From Paenibacillus montaniterrae (GTDB lineage: Bacteria > Bacillota > Bacilli > Paenibacillales > Paenibacillaceae), in assembly GCF_018403185.1 (NCBI RefSeq), contig NZ_BOSE01000006.1, positions 303,272 to 367,271 of the forward strand: a stretch of 64,000 nucleotides of DNA, written 5' to 3'. Below the pieces are notes generated by a model, which made no database searches, was not told the DNA's origin, and saw only the letters and a program-made list of their open reading frames with translations. This document shows, piece by piece, positions 48,818-58,209 of the stretch. The stretch's first letter is position 1; each line of letters starts with the position of its first letter. Both the position numbers and the translations under genes were made by a program.

Positions 48818-49417
48818 TTACAGGACTCCCTTGGTTGAAGGTACTCCTTGAACACGAGGATCAATGCTGGTCGCTTCATCAAGCGCGCGTCCGAGCGCTT
48901 TATATACCGCTTCAATCATATGATGGGTATTAGCGCCATAATGGACAATAACATGCAGGGTAATACGAGCCTCTATCGCAAACTTCCACAAAAACTCATG
49001 CACCAAATCTACCGCGAAGCTGCCTACATGCGTCGCAGGATACTGTGCACGATATTCGAAGTGAGGACGGTTGCTAATATCGACTACAACTTGCGCCAAA
49101 GCCTCGTCCATCGGTACAAATACACTTGCACAGCGCTTAATGCCCCGTTTGTCGCCCAGCGCCTGCAGAAAAGCCTGCCCGAGACAAATGCCAATATCCT
49201 CTACAGTATGGTGATCATCAATTTCAATATCTCCCTTGGCATCGACAGTCAAATTAAAATGGCCATGCTTCGTAAATGCATCCAGCATATGGTTCAAAAA
49301 CGGTACATCCGTCGCAATATTTGCCTCTCCTGCACCGTCTACAGCCAAGCTTAGCTTAATATCCGTTTCCTTTGTTGCACGAACGATAGACGCCTCGCGC
49401 TTTGTCTGTTCAGTCAT
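48818..49417 (-). CDS. hisB: Imidazoleglycerol-phosphate dehydratase
   Basis: 199 residues. Metal-binding signatures FLNHMLDAFTKHG, DIEIDDHHTVED and SFAVDLVHEFLWKFA...HVIVHYGANTHH are intact. A stand-alone dehydratase, as usual in Firmicutes, not fused to a phosphatase. Confidence 0.96.
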   Translation of the reverse strand: MTEQTKREASIVRATKETDIKLSLAVDGAGEANIATDVPFLNHMLDAFTKHGHFNLTVDAKGDIEIDDHHTVEDIGICLGQAFLQALGDKRGIKRCASVFVPMDEALAQVVVDISNRPHFEYRAQYPATHVGSFAVDLVHEFLWKFAIEARITLHVIVHYGANTHHMIEAVYKALGRALDEATSIDPRVQGVPSTKGVL

Positions 49418-49447
49418 ACTATATACCCCTCACCTTGTATCAATTTA

Positions 49448-50740
49448 TTACTGCCCTTCCTTATTAAGACGAACCTCAATCGCGCGGGCATGACCTTCCA
49501 GCCCTTCATGGCGCGCAAGTGTCATAATTTTATGACCATTGGCAAGCAAGGCCTGCTTGCTGTACAAAATCATGCTGGACTTCTTCAGAAAATCATCCAC
49601 ATTTACAGGAGATGAGAAACGAGCTGTACCATTCGTTGGAATGATATGATTCGGTCCGGCAAAATAATCACCCACTGGCTCAGAGCTGTAAGGACCGAGG
49701 AAAATCGCACCCGCATTTTCAATATAGCTGAGCTGCGACATCGGATCGACGGTCATAATTTCAAGATGCTCTGGAGCAAGCTGATTAACGACTTTAATGC
49801 CCTCCTCCAATGAAGCAACAAGCAGCACAGCACCATACTGTTCAATCGACGCTTTGGCGATTTCATAGCGCGGCAGGCTCGCAAGCTGCGAGTCCACCTC
49901 GGCAATGACAGCCTGCGCAAGCTTTTCGGAGGCAGTTACGAGAATCGCTGAAGCCATCTCATCATGCTCGGCCTGCGACAGCAGGTCTGCTGCAATATAA
50001 GCCGGATCTGCACTATCATCCGCAAGCACAACGATTTCACTCGGGCCAGCAATGCTGTCAATATCAACTACACCGTACACGGAGCGTTTGGCTAATGCTA
50101 CATAAATATTGCCCGGTCCGCAAATTTTATCTACAGGCGCTATCGACTCCGTTCCATATGCCAGCGCTGCAACGGCTTGCGCACCGCCAACGCGGTACAG
50201 CTCCTTAACGCCAGCTTCAGCAGCAGCAACCAGAATGTACGGATCGATCCCTTCCGTTCCGCCAGTGGCAGGCGGCGTAACCATTACAATCTCAGGCACG
50301 CCTGCAACCTGTGCTGGAATCACATTCATCAGCACGGATGATGGATAAGCTGCCTTTCCGCCTGGCACATACACCCCAACACGCTTTAAGGGACGCATAA
50401 TTTGCCCCAGCATCGTACCGTCCTCCGCCAAATCCATCCAGGAGTTGCGCAGCTGCTTTTCATGAAAGCGGCGAATATTGTCGGCTGCCTCTCGGATCGC
50501 CAGCAAAAACGCTTCATCCACCTGCGCATAAGCAGCCTGAATCTCCTCATCGGTGACGCGCAATTGCTCGCTGCTCAGCTTGACGCGGTCAAACTGCTCA
50601 GTAAAGCGAAGCAGCGCTGCATCACCCTCTGCTTTAACAGCCGCTACAATTTGCTGCACTGCCGCATTTTGCTCCGGCGAGCCGTACTCCACTTCTCTCT
50701 TCAAGCCAAATTGCTCTGGCTTCAACAATTTCATACTCAT
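49448..50740 (-). CDS. hisD: Histidinol dehydrogenase
   Basis: 430 residues from the ATG at 50740 after GGGAGAAGC. Motifs VYVPGGKAAYPSSVLM, ICGPGNIYVALAKR, the IDSIAGPSEIVVLAD zinc region and C-terminal GPNHIIPTNGTARF. Carries out the last two oxidations to histidine. Confidence 0.96.
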   Translation of the reverse strand: MSMKLLKPEQFGLKREVEYGSPEQNAAVQQIVAAVKAEGDAALLRFTEQFDRVKLSSEQLRVTDEEIQAAYAQVDEAFLLAIREAADNIRRFHEKQLRNSWMDLAEDGTMLGQIMRPLKRVGVYVPGGKAAYPSSVLMNVIPAQVAGVPEIVMVTPPATGGTEGIDPYILVAAAEAGVKELYRVGGAQAVAALAYGTESIAPVDKICGPGNIYVALAKRSVYGVVDIDSIAGPSEIVVLADDSADPAYIAADLLSQAEHDEMASAILVTASEKLAQAVIAEVDSQLASLPRYEIAKASIEQYGAVLLVASLEEGIKVVNQLAPEHLEIMTVDPMSQLSYIENAGAIFLGPYSSEPVGDYFAGPNHIIPTNGTARFSSPVNVDDFLKKSSMILYSKQALLANGHKIMTLARHEGLEGHARAIEVRLNKEGQ

Positions 50741-50851
50741 GCTTCTCCCATCCTTCTTCATAGAGGTTGTTGTTCGTCCATCTATTTATAGCCGTTCAGC
50801 TTTAAAGCCTAGACCTCTATTCTAATTCATCTGCAGCAACACCGCCACACT

Positions 50852-51496
50852 TTACACGCGCGCTGCGAGCGCCTCCTGCAAGCGATCGCACAGGCTTTGT
50901 ATCCGTTCGTTTTTCATGCGATAGCTGACGCGATTCGCGATCAAGCGGCTCGTTATGCTGAAAATTTCGGTTTGCTCCACCAAACCATTCTCACGCAGCG
51001 TCTGTCCTGTTTCTACCATATCGACGATGCGGTCAGCCAGGCCAATCATCGGCGCCAGCTCAATCGAGCCGTTCAGCTTAATAACCTCTACCTGCTGTCC
51101 CTGCTCGCGGAAATAGGCAGAAGCGACATTTGGATATTTGGTAGCAACACGCGGATGAATGGACGGCTTCCAGTCAGGCAGCGCGATCACGCTCATACGG
51201 CATTTTGCAATACCCAAATCAAGCAGCTCATAAACATCCTTGTTTTCCTCCATCAGCACATCCTTGCCCACGATCCCAATATCAGTAACCCCGTACTCCA
51301 CGTAGGTCGGCACATCGACAGGCTTCGCCATAATAAACTCCATCTTCGCGTCAGGCAGCTCGATCATCAGCTTGCGCGTGTCTTCATATTCGATTGGAAT
51401 AGGAATGCCCGCTTCTCTGAACAAATTCGACGCCTGCTTGTATATCCGTCCTTTAGGCATCGCTACCTTTAGCACTTGCTCCTCATTGCCGCTCAT
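50852..51496 (-). CDS. hisG: ATP phosphoribosyltransferase, short form
   Basis: 214 residues, the short HisG that lacks the regulatory domain and needs HisZ. LKVAMPKGRIYKQASNLF at the start, YVEYGVTDIGIVGKDVL and LIGLADRIVDMVETGQTLR-like P-loop for PRPP. Starts one base inside the hisZ stop (TAATG). Confidence 0.96.
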   Translation of the reverse strand: MSGNEEQVLKVAMPKGRIYKQASNLFREAGIPIPIEYEDTRKLMIELPDAKMEFIMAKPVDVPTYVEYGVTDIGIVGKDVLMEENKDVYELLDLGIAKCRMSVIALPDWKPSIHPRVATKYPNVASAYFREQGQQVEVIKLNGSIELAPMIGLADRIVDMVETGQTLRENGLVEQTEIFSITSRLIANRVSYRMKNERIQSLCDRLQEALAARV

Positions 51497-52716
51497 TATA
51501 CACTCGCTCCTTTATTTCCATAGCATTTCACTGCGCTATAGCTTTTTCCGTTATAGACAAAGCTGCCGCCAGCCTCCGCTGCCGCTTGCAGCTCGCTCCA
51601 CAGCTGCTCCTCATCAACCTTGCTGGTAATGACCTGCTTGCCCTGTTGACGCTGCTCAGTAGCCGCCTGCAGCGCTTCGATACGACCGGCTTCATTATAG
51701 GCGATCAAAAGGCGCTCGCCCGCTTCCTGCTGCTTGTTGCCTACCAGCTCCAAGATGCGCGTTGTTTTCAAGGCAAAGCCTGTCGCCGGCGCTTTACGAC
51801 CAAAGCCTGTCAGCAAATTATCATAGCGGCCGCCGCTCACTACCGGAAAGCCAAGGTCGGCAGCATAGCCTTCAAATGTCATGCCCGTGTAATACGAAAA
51901 ATCACTAACCATTGTCAAATCAATCAGCACATGCTCGCAAACTCCGTAAGCCTTAAGCACATCCCAAATTTGACAAAGATGCTCAATCGCCTGACGCGCA
52001 GTCTCATTGCTGCTTACACCGAGCGCATATTGGCAAATCTCCTCGCCGCCGCGCAAGCGAAGCAAATCCATCAGCTCCTGACGCAGCTCAGCTTCAAGCT
52101 CCAGCTTGTTCAGCAGCTCGCGATAGCCGACATAATTGCGGCTAATCAGCATTTCTTTTAGTGCGGCCTGATCCTCCAAGCGCCCATGCAGCGCCTCCTC
52201 CAGCAGTCCGTTCAAGAAGCCAACATGCCCGATTGCAATTTTAAATTGGCTAACGCCTGCCGCCTTCAAGGAAGCAATCGCTAACGCGACCACCTCCGCA
52301 TCAGCTTCGGCAGAAGCATCCCCTACAAGCTCAACGCCTGTTTGGAAAAACTCCGATTCTCTACCCGCTTCCTCTTCAATAGAGCGAAACACATTGGCAT
52401 GATAGGACAGCCGCAATGGAAACGACTCATGCTTAAGCAATGATGAAACAACACGCGCAATAGGCGTCGTCATATCGGAACGAAGCACCATTGTAGTGCC
52501 TCGATTATTCAACAGCTTGAACAGCTTTGCATCAGATGTCGCGCTTGCAACGCCGACTGTATCATAAAACTCCATTGTTGGAGTCACGATTTGCTCATAT
52601 CCCCAGCCCTCCATACAATGAAGCACCTTATGCTCAATAGCGCGCAGCTGCTTCACCGCATCAGGCAAATAATCTCTAAACCCTACTGGCTTTTCAAACA
52701 CTTTTGGCTTTGACAT
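51496..52716 (-). CDS. hisZ: ATP phosphoribosyltransferase regulatory subunit HisZ
   Basis: 406 residues from the ATG at 52716 with GAGGAGAACGGAT upstream. It resembles histidyl-tRNA synthetase (RDYLPDAVKQLRAIE, VLRSDMTTPIARVVSS, then VVSGGRYDNLLTGFG) but lacks an anticodon domain. HisZ makes short HisG active and sensitive to histidine. First gene of the operon; no T-box leader is visible before it. Confidence 0.95.
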   Translation of the reverse strand: MSKPKVFEKPVGFRDYLPDAVKQLRAIEHKVLHCMEGWGYEQIVTPTMEFYDTVGVASATSDAKLFKLLNNRGTTMVLRSDMTTPIARVVSSLLKHESFPLRLSYHANVFRSIEEEAGRESEFFQTGVELVGDASAEADAEVVALAIASLKAAGVSQFKIAIGHVGFLNGLLEEALHGRLEDQAALKEMLISRNYVGYRELLNKLELEAELRQELMDLLRLRGGEEICQYALGVSSNETARQAIEHLCQIWDVLKAYGVCEHVLIDLTMVSDFSYYTGMTFEGYAADLGFPVVSGGRYDNLLTGFGRKAPATGFALKTTRILELVGNKQQEAGERLLIAYNEAGRIEALQAATEQRQQGKQVITSKVDEEQLWSELQAAAEAGGSFVYNGKSYSAVKCYGNKGASV

Positions 52717-52831
52717 ATCCGTTCTCCTCATCACTTCATCATGGTAAAGCGTTAATGTATTATCTTGCTAACAAAATAAAGCTTTTTCATATCCTAGCAT
52801 GCACGATGTATTCAAGTCAAGAGAGAGATGC

Positions 52832-53530
52832 CTAGTCCTTGCGAAAGCGATAGCCAACTCCCCAGATTGTTTCAATCCATAGCGGATTAGACGGATCGGC
52901 CTCGATCTTCTCGCGCAGCTTTCTAACATGCACCGTTACCGTTGATGCATCGCCAAGAGCATCATAGCCCCAAACTCGCTCGAATAAATGCTCCTTGCTG
53001 AACACTTGATTCGGGTGCTGCGCCATAAACACCAGCAAATCAAATTCCTTCAATGTTAAAAACCTCTCTTCGCCATGCAGCTGCACTCTTCTTGCTCCTA
53101 CCTCTATCGTAAGCCCGCCAATTTGCAGCACTTGCTCAGTACGCCGCTGCACCAAGCGATCATAGCGCGAGAGATGAGCCTTTACGCGCGCTACCAGCTC
53201 ATTTGGATTAAACGGCTTTACGATATAATCGTCAGCGCCACGATCAAAGCCCTTCATCTTGTCGATATCCTCCTGACGAGCGGTCACCATAATAATGGGA
53301 ATATCAAGCGACAGCCCCTCGCGAAGCTGCTGGCAAAGCTGGAAGCCATCAAGGCCCGGCAGCATTACATCAAGCAGAATCAGATCATAATGCTCCTGCT
53401 GCTGCTTCACCATATCCAGTGCCTTATGCCCGCTTGCCACAAGCACGCAGCGAAATCCATTCAGCTCCAAATAGTCCCGTATCAGCTCTGCTATCGTCAG
53501 CTCATCCTCTACGATCAGTATCGTTTTCAT
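52832..53530 (-). CDS. OmpR-family response regulator
   Basis: 232 residues from the ATG at 53530. Receiver domain with acidic E8-D9, phosphorylated D54 (LILLDVMLPG) and Lys in IVKPFNPNEL; winged HTH at the C terminus (LTLKEFDLLVFM, VTVHVRKLREKI, GVGYRF). Its start overlaps the kinase... more exactly, the kinase gene ends 29 bases inside it. The inducing signal is unknown; nearby small membrane proteins could be targets. Confidence 0.93.
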   Translation of the reverse strand: MKTILIVEDELTIAELIRDYLELNGFRCVLVASGHKALDMVKQQQEHYDLILLDVMLPGLDGFQLCQQLREGLSLDIPIIMVTARQEDIDKMKGFDRGADDYIVKPFNPNELVARVKAHLSRYDRLVQRRTEQVLQIGGLTIEVGARRVQLHGEERFLTLKEFDLLVFMAQHPNQVFSKEHLFERVWGYDALGDASTVTVHVRKLREKIEADPSNPLWIETIWGVGYRFRKD

Positions 53531-54629
53531 CAGCATCCTCCTTCCTTAGCGTAAAGTAAAGGCTTGTACCCTCATGCAAGCTGCTGCTGGCCCATACTCG
53601 TCCTCCGTGCGCCTCGATAATCTTTCTAACGATCGACAAGCCCAGACCGCTCCCTCCTGCCTTGGAGCTTCTTGAAGGGTCAGCCCGATAAAAGCTTTCA
53701 AATATATAAGGAAGCTGCTGCTGCTCGATGCCTTGCCCGTTATCCTTAATTTCAACTAGCAGCTCAGAATCCTTATCTTGCAAATGAATCTCGATTTTTT
53801 TATAGCTTTTGTCACTATATTTAATGCTGTTGTCAACAAGATTGACTACCGCTCGCTTTAGCTGGTCACGGTCTGCTAGCGCTACATAACGACCTTGCCG
53901 ATCCGTTTGCAAGTTAATTTCTCCTGCCTCGCCATAAAGCTGGTAACGATAGGATAGCTCCTCCGTACAATCATGAAAAAAGGAAACCAGCTCCACTGGT
54001 TCAACATGCAATGGCTGCCGCTGTAAATCAAGCTTCGAATATAGCAGCAGCTCATCAATTAACCGATCCATCCGCTCTGCAGTCTGTTCAATTATGTTAA
54101 GGTAGCGCTCCAGCTTTTGTTCATTATTGGCAACCCCATCCTGTATTCCTTTAACATAACCTCTAATGGACGTAAGCGGAGTTTTCAGATCATGTGAAAT
54201 GCTTGCAACCAACTCCTGCCGATTTTGCTCATATTGCCGCTGCTTAGTCCGTGCCTCAATGAGCGAAAGCCTCATCTGCTCGAAGCTTCTCGCAAGCTCA
54301 CCCAGCTCATCTCTTCGGCTGCTGCCATCAGAAGCGCTCCAATTCAAATCACCCTCGCTAATTTTCGCGGTTGCATGAGACAACGTGCGAATCGGAGCAA
54401 TGATGCTTCTGGACATATAGTAGGTTAGTATGCCGTTAGTTGCAGCCAAAACGACAAGCATAGCTGCAAAGCGAAGCTGAACAAACCATTGCATGCGATC
54501 TGAACTGAAATCATCCTTCCACGCTACAAACATCATGTAGCCAAGCACGATTTCTATAACAAAAAATCCAATAATCGGTATAATGATCATGGCAATATTC
54601 GATAATATCAAGCGCTGCTTAATCGACAT
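53502..54629 (-). CDS. Sensor histidine kinase
   Basis: About 375 residues; the start is either the ATG at 54629 or the GTG at 54638. Two membrane segments (about 8-32 and 50-72) enclose only a very short outside loop, then HAMP, the H-box SISHDLKTPLTSIRG, N-box NLVDNSIKYSD and the G-boxes GQGIEQQQLPYIFESFYRAD-like. The small loop points to an intramembrane-sensing kinase as in cell-envelope stress systems; the signal is inference. Confidence 0.92.
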   Translation of the reverse strand: MSIKQRLILSNIAMIIIPIIGFFVIEIVLGYMMFVAWKDDFSSDRMQWFVQLRFAAMLVVLAATNGILTYYMSRSIIAPIRTLSHATAKISEGDLNWSASDGSSRRDELGELARSFEQMRLSLIEARTKQRQYEQNRQELVASISHDLKTPLTSIRGYVKGIQDGVANNEQKLERYLNIIEQTAERMDRLIDELLLYSKLDLQRQPLHVEPVELVSFFHDCTEELSYRYQLYGEAGEINLQTDRQGRYVALADRDQLKRAVVNLVDNSIKYSDKSYKKIEIHLQDKDSELLVEIKDNGQGIEQQQLPYIFESFYRADPSRSSKAGGSGLGLSIVRKIIEAHGGRVWASSSLHEGTSLYFTLRKEDADENDTDRRG

Positions 54630-54724
54630 ATGGATCACTGTCCTTTCTGCTTTTATCTAGTATAACCTAAACAGCGGGCTGCCGAGATAACCGACTGCCC
54701 GCTGTTTATCGTTCAACTCTCCGA

Positions 54725-54937
54725 TTAGCCCCTTTCTTGCTTGCGCTTGCTAACGGACTTGGCGTCTATAATCGGCACTAGAATCGCACATAAGACCGCT
54801 GCATAATATGGCAAAAATTTAATACCGAAAGGCGACTGAAACAGAGTTACACTAATAATGCCGATAAAGCTGGAAAGTGCAACACCGAGCACAAAGCCGC
54901 CAATTAACCCGACAATGATCGCGATAAAGGTTCGCAT
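54725..54937 (-). CDS. DUF5957-like small membrane protein
   Basis: 70 residues with two hydrophobic segments (about 4-32 and 40-58) and a Gly-rich first helix (AIIVGLIGGFVLGVALSSF). The FGIKFLPYYAAVLCAILVPI part fits the DUF5957 family of Bacillales. Function unknown. Confidence 0.7.
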   Translation of the reverse strand: MRTFIAIIVGLIGGFVLGVALSSFIGIISVTLFQSPFGIKFLPYYAAVLCAILVPIIDAKSVSKRKQERG

Positions 54938-54980
54938 TCAGATTCAACTCCTTTTCTTTACATTCGATATAAGTCCTAAC

Positions 54981-55376
54981 TTAAGCTGATATTGTACGCT
55001 TTCTGCAGGCATGAATCGAGCGGTAGCAGTTCGAGATCGCTGCCGCCAGTAATAGTGTGCCAACAAGCGGATGCAGCGCACGAAGCGAGCCTAACGGCAA
55101 ATTAGCTGAAAGATACATCAGAAATGTTGACAGCATGAGCAGCAGCAAGTGCCAATACGCCCAGCGCCGGTGCGCAGCAGCAAAAGCTGCAAGCAGCATT
55201 ACAACCGGTAAATTAAAGCCGAATAGGTGAACAAACTGTACATGCGTTGACCAATGCGAGGCATTGCCGAATACGGCCAGCCCTGCCCAATAAAACTGAA
55301 GGACTACACATAGGAATAGCAGCACTGACAGCGACGCATACAGCAGCCTTGCTGCTGCTCTGATTGATTGCTTCAT
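54981..55376 (-). CDS. DUF6220-like membrane protein
   Basis: 131 residues, four membrane segments. The FYWAGLAVFG and WSTHVQFVHLFGF motifs and later LHPLVGTLLL match the DUF6220 pattern. Function unknown; its His residues in the membrane could be cofactor ligands, which is a guess. Confidence 0.68.
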   Translation of the reverse strand: MKQSIRAAARLLYASLSVLLFLCVVLQFYWAGLAVFGNASHWSTHVQFVHLFGFNLPVVMLLAAFAAAHRRWAYWHLLLLMLSTFLMYLSANLPLGSLRALHPLVGTLLLAAAISNCYRSIHACRKRTISA

Positions 55377-55485
55377 ATTGATTCATCTTCCTTTCATCCA
55401 CTTCATGCTTCAACAATACACAACAGTTCTAAAGCAATCGTTATGCAATTCTTAACGAATTATTAAATCCAATCCCGTTCGCAAC

Positions 55486-55532
55486 AAAAAAAGACATTGC
55501 GATTTGACGTATCAAACCGTAATGTCTTTTAT
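55486..55532 (-). terminator. Terminator of the hprK-lgt-ppaX-yvoF operon
   Basis: AAAGACATT pairs with AATGTCTTT around an inner TTTGA/TCAAA stem and ends in a T run. Confidence 0.82.
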
Positions 55533-55553
55533 GTATGTATTATTGGAAATCCA

Positions 55554-56054
55554 TTATTGTGGTGCATCGTCAATTTTCTCGCGAATCACCTGTAGCGGAT
55601 TGCCGCCAACAAAGCTGTAGGGGGCAACATCCTTATGGACAACTGATCCGGCCGCAACAACTGCATGATCACCGATTGTAACGCCTGGTAGAATCGTGCA
55701 ATTAGCACCTATCATAACATTTGAGCCAATATGCACTTCCCCTAAGCGGTACTCTTTAATTAAATATTCATGCGTCAAAATCGTCGAGTTATAGCCAATG
55801 ATGCTGTTATTCCCTACCGTAATTTTTTCAGGGAAAAACACATCAACCATCACCATTAATGCAAACGAAGTCGTTTGTCCAACCTTCATGCCCAGCACTC
55901 GTCGATAAATCCAATTTTTCACAGGAAGCAGTGGACAGTAGCGAGTAAGCTGAATAAATATAAAGTTTTTAACCGCCTTCCACGGGCTGACTGTTGAATA
56001 AACCTGCCACAAGGCATTTGGTCCTTCAGTTGGATAACGAGTGATTTTTCGCAA
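55554..56054 (-). CDS. yvoF: Hexapeptide-repeat acyltransferase (YvoF-like)
   Basis: 166 residues. Left-handed beta-helix repeats with I/V at hexad positions (ITVGNNSIIGYNSTIL, VHIGSNVMIGANCTILPGVT, IGDHAVVAAGSVV). An O-acetyltransferase is likely; the substrate is unknown. In Bacillus yvoF follows ppaX in the same way. It starts 2 bases from the ppaX stop. Confidence 0.88.
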   Translation of the reverse strand: MRKITRYPTEGPNALWQVYSTVSPWKAVKNFIFIQLTRYCPLLPVKNWIYRRVLGMKVGQTTSFALMVMVDVFFPEKITVGNNSIIGYNSTILTHEYLIKEYRLGEVHIGSNVMIGANCTILPGVTIGDHAVVAAGSVVHKDVAPYSFVGGNPLQVIREKIDDAPQ

Positions 56055-56056
56055 GA

Positions 56057-56710
56057 TTAACGACGCTCCAATCCTACAATATCATAAAGCTCCTGCATTG
56101 ATTGAATAATATAATGAGCACCTGCTTCACGCAGTACCTGCTCGCCCTTCAACGACCATGAGACTCCGACTGTCTTCACGCCCGCATTTATGCCTGACTG
56201 AATATCAACTGTACTGTCTCCAACCATTAACGCTCGCTGCGGGTCCGCTCCAAGTCCTTGCAGCGCTTTTTGCACGGGCTCAGCATGCGGCTTGGCATGC
56301 TGCACATCGTCGATCGTTATCACGACATCCATATACTTGGCAATATTCGTAAATGCGAGACCGCGATCTGTCGTCAGGCGCATTTTCGTAGTTACGACTC
56401 CCAGCTTGACTCCATCAGCATGCAGGTCAGCCAGCACCTCCTCAACCTGCTCGAACAGCTTGACATATTGATCATGCAGGCGCAAATTAACCTCGCGATA
56501 AGCATCGATCAAGTGGTCAACATTATCCAGCCCGGAAAAGCGTCTCATCTGGTCAACCAACGGCGCTCCCATGGAAGGGATAATATGCTCTCTGCTAAAG
56601 CCCTCCTCTGCTACACCCTCTAGTGCATGCAAAAATGAAATAATAATTAACTCATTCGTGTCCAATATCGTTCCGTCTAAATCAAACAGTACTGTATCGT
56701 AAGCTCTCAT
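56057..56710 (-). CDS. ppaX: Pyrophosphatase PpaX
   Basis: 217 residues of the HAD superfamily: TVLFDLDGTILDT (nucleophile D10), VVTTKMR and MVGDSTVDIQSG. In Bacillus PpaX hydrolyses the pyrophosphate that HprK/P makes while dephosphorylating P-Ser-HPr, so it pulls that reaction forward. This fits its operon with hprK. Confidence 0.93.
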   Translation of the reverse strand: MRAYDTVLFDLDGTILDTNELIIISFLHALEGVAEEGFSREHIIPSMGAPLVDQMRRFSGLDNVDHLIDAYREVNLRLHDQYVKLFEQVEEVLADLHADGVKLGVVTTKMRLTTDRGLAFTNIAKYMDVVITIDDVQHAKPHAEPVQKALQGLGADPQRALMVGDSTVDIQSGINAGVKTVGVSWSLKGEQVLREAGAHYIIQSMQELYDIVGLERR

Positions 56711-56771
56711 TGCTGCCTCCTAAAACTTTTTTCCTGCTGCTGACTTGCACATGAAAAGGCAGGCAATATAG

Positions 56772-56802
56772 AACGACGATAGGAGACAATCCTATCGTCG
56801 TT
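56772..56802. terminator. Hairpin between lgt and ppaX
   Basis: AACGACGATAGGA pairs perfectly with TCCTATCGTCGTT over five bases. No clear T tract follows on the minus strand, so it is probably an attenuation or RNA processing site. Confidence 0.55.
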
Positions 56803-56857
56803 TCCTTTTAGGCTTAGCCTTCATGAGCAAGCGTTAGCTTGACCGCGCATTCGCATG

Positions 56858-58105
56858 CTAGTCGCCGCCACCGCCACCGCCGCCATCACTGCCGCCGCTG
56901 TCGCTGCTGCTATGATTACTGCTACTGCCGCTGTCACTGCTGCTATCGTTGCCGTTACTGCTATCGTTGCTTTTACTGCTGCCGTCACTGCTCGTGCTGG
57001 TACTATCTTTGCCTGCACCTTTAGCTTGATTGCTTTCAGTCGGCTTGCTTTCTCCATTCTCGCTTTTGCCTGCTTCATCCTGCTTGGCAGACTTTTTGTC
57101 CTGTGCAGCTATCGCTGCTCCAGAATGATCGCTGGAGCTGCTATCCCTTTGATCATGCTTCTCTTTGCTAGTCTTCTCTTTTCCCTGCTGATCAACTGCA
57201 GCTTGCTTTGTATTGATTAGCGGGTCCAGATAGCGATCCTTTGCAAGACCTGTAGCGCGCCGTACGATAATAAAAATTATAACGGCAACCACAAGCAGCA
57301 ATGCAAGCAGCTGGGAGCTGCGAATATTGCCGTAAGCCGGATCGAGATAACCTTGCTCGAACAGCACAGTCATCGGCGCCCATAGCGCTGTCAGCAAATC
57401 CGCCAGCCACTGCGGACCTGAAAACGCCAACGAGTCTGTACGAAGCGCTTCAATAAAGAAGCGACCGATTGAGTACCACCCGATATAAGTTGCAAGCAGC
57501 TCGCCTTCGCGCAGAAAACGCTGCCTGCGTATAACGAATAGCAGCACCAAACCTACCAGGCTCCATAGCGATTCATATAGAAACGTCGGATGCACATAAG
57601 TTCCGTTAATAAGCATTTGATCAACAATAAAGCCCGGAATATGTAAAGTTTCTCGCAAGAAAGATTCCTCGACAGGACCTCCATAAGCTTCTTGATTGAC
57701 GAAGTTCCCCCAGCGACCGATCATTTGACCGACGAGTAATGAGGGAGCGCATATATCAGCAATTCTCCAAAAGCTGTATCCTTTGGCACGACTAAAGAAA
57801 TAACCGCAAATGAGTGCGCCAATGATCGCCCCATAGATCGCGATTCCGCCGTTCCAAATTTTTATTATATCGCCTAAATTGTTTTTGTAGTAATCCCATT
57901 GAAATGCTACATAGTAAATTCTCGCGAAAATTATCGCCGTTGGTGCTCCAATTAGCAGCAGGTCCATGAAAAAATCGGATTTAATGCCAAAGCGCTTGCC
58001 CTCTTGAATAGCCAGCACTAGCCCTGCCACTGCGCCAAGCGCCAAAATAACCCCATACCAGCGAATGGACAGTGCACCAATCTGAATGATTTCGGGATTG
58101 ATCAA
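56858..58105 (-). CDS. lgt: Prolipoprotein diacylglyceryl transferase with long C-terminal tail
   Basis: 415 residues from a TTG at 58105 after GGAAGGG. The Lgt core has seven membrane segments and the signature GQMIGRWGNFVNQEAYGG. Residues about 297-415 form an extra tail rich in Ser, Asp, Gly and Lys, ending in a run of Gly. Ordinary Lgt proteins end near 270-300 residues. The enzyme attaches diacylglycerol to the Cys of lipoprotein signal peptides. The tail must lie on the cytoplasmic side if topology is standard. Confidence 0.93.
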   Translation of the reverse strand: MINPEIIQIGALSIRWYGVILALGAVAGLVLAIQEGKRFGIKSDFFMDLLLIGAPTAIIFARIYYVAFQWDYYKNNLGDIIKIWNGGIAIYGAIIGALICGYFFSRAKGYSFWRIADICAPSLLVGQMIGRWGNFVNQEAYGGPVEESFLRETLHIPGFIVDQMLINGTYVHPTFLYESLWSLVGLVLLFVIRRQRFLREGELLATYIGWYSIGRFFIEALRTDSLAFSGPQWLADLLTALWAPMTVLFEQGYLDPAYGNIRSSQLLALLLVVAVIIFIIVRRATGLAKDRYLDPLINTKQAAVDQQGKEKTSKEKHDQRDSSSSDHSGAAIAAQDKKSAKQDEAGKSENGESKPTESNQAKGAGKDSTSTSSDGSSKSNDSSNGNDSSSDSGSSSNHSSSDSGGSDGGGGGGGD

Positions 58106-58146
58106 TGATATTCACCCTTCCTTATCTAACAATCCTATCACAAATT

Positions 58147-58195
58147 CACCTCCAAGCGCATTTCTTGCTCGCTTTGCCAGCTTAGCTTGGAGGTG
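58147..58195 (-). terminator. Hairpin between dinB-like gene and lgt
   Basis: CACCTCCAAGC pairs with GCTTGGAGGTG (58185-58195). Only AATTTG follows, so termination would be partial. Confidence 0.5.
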
Positions 58196-58209
58196 TTATA
58201 GGTGTGCTG

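Noticed and set aside
52735..52831. T-box or other histidine riboswitch before hisZ
   Set aside because: Less than 100 bases separate hisZ from the response regulator gene and no specifier stem or TGGNACC-like T-box sequence is visible.
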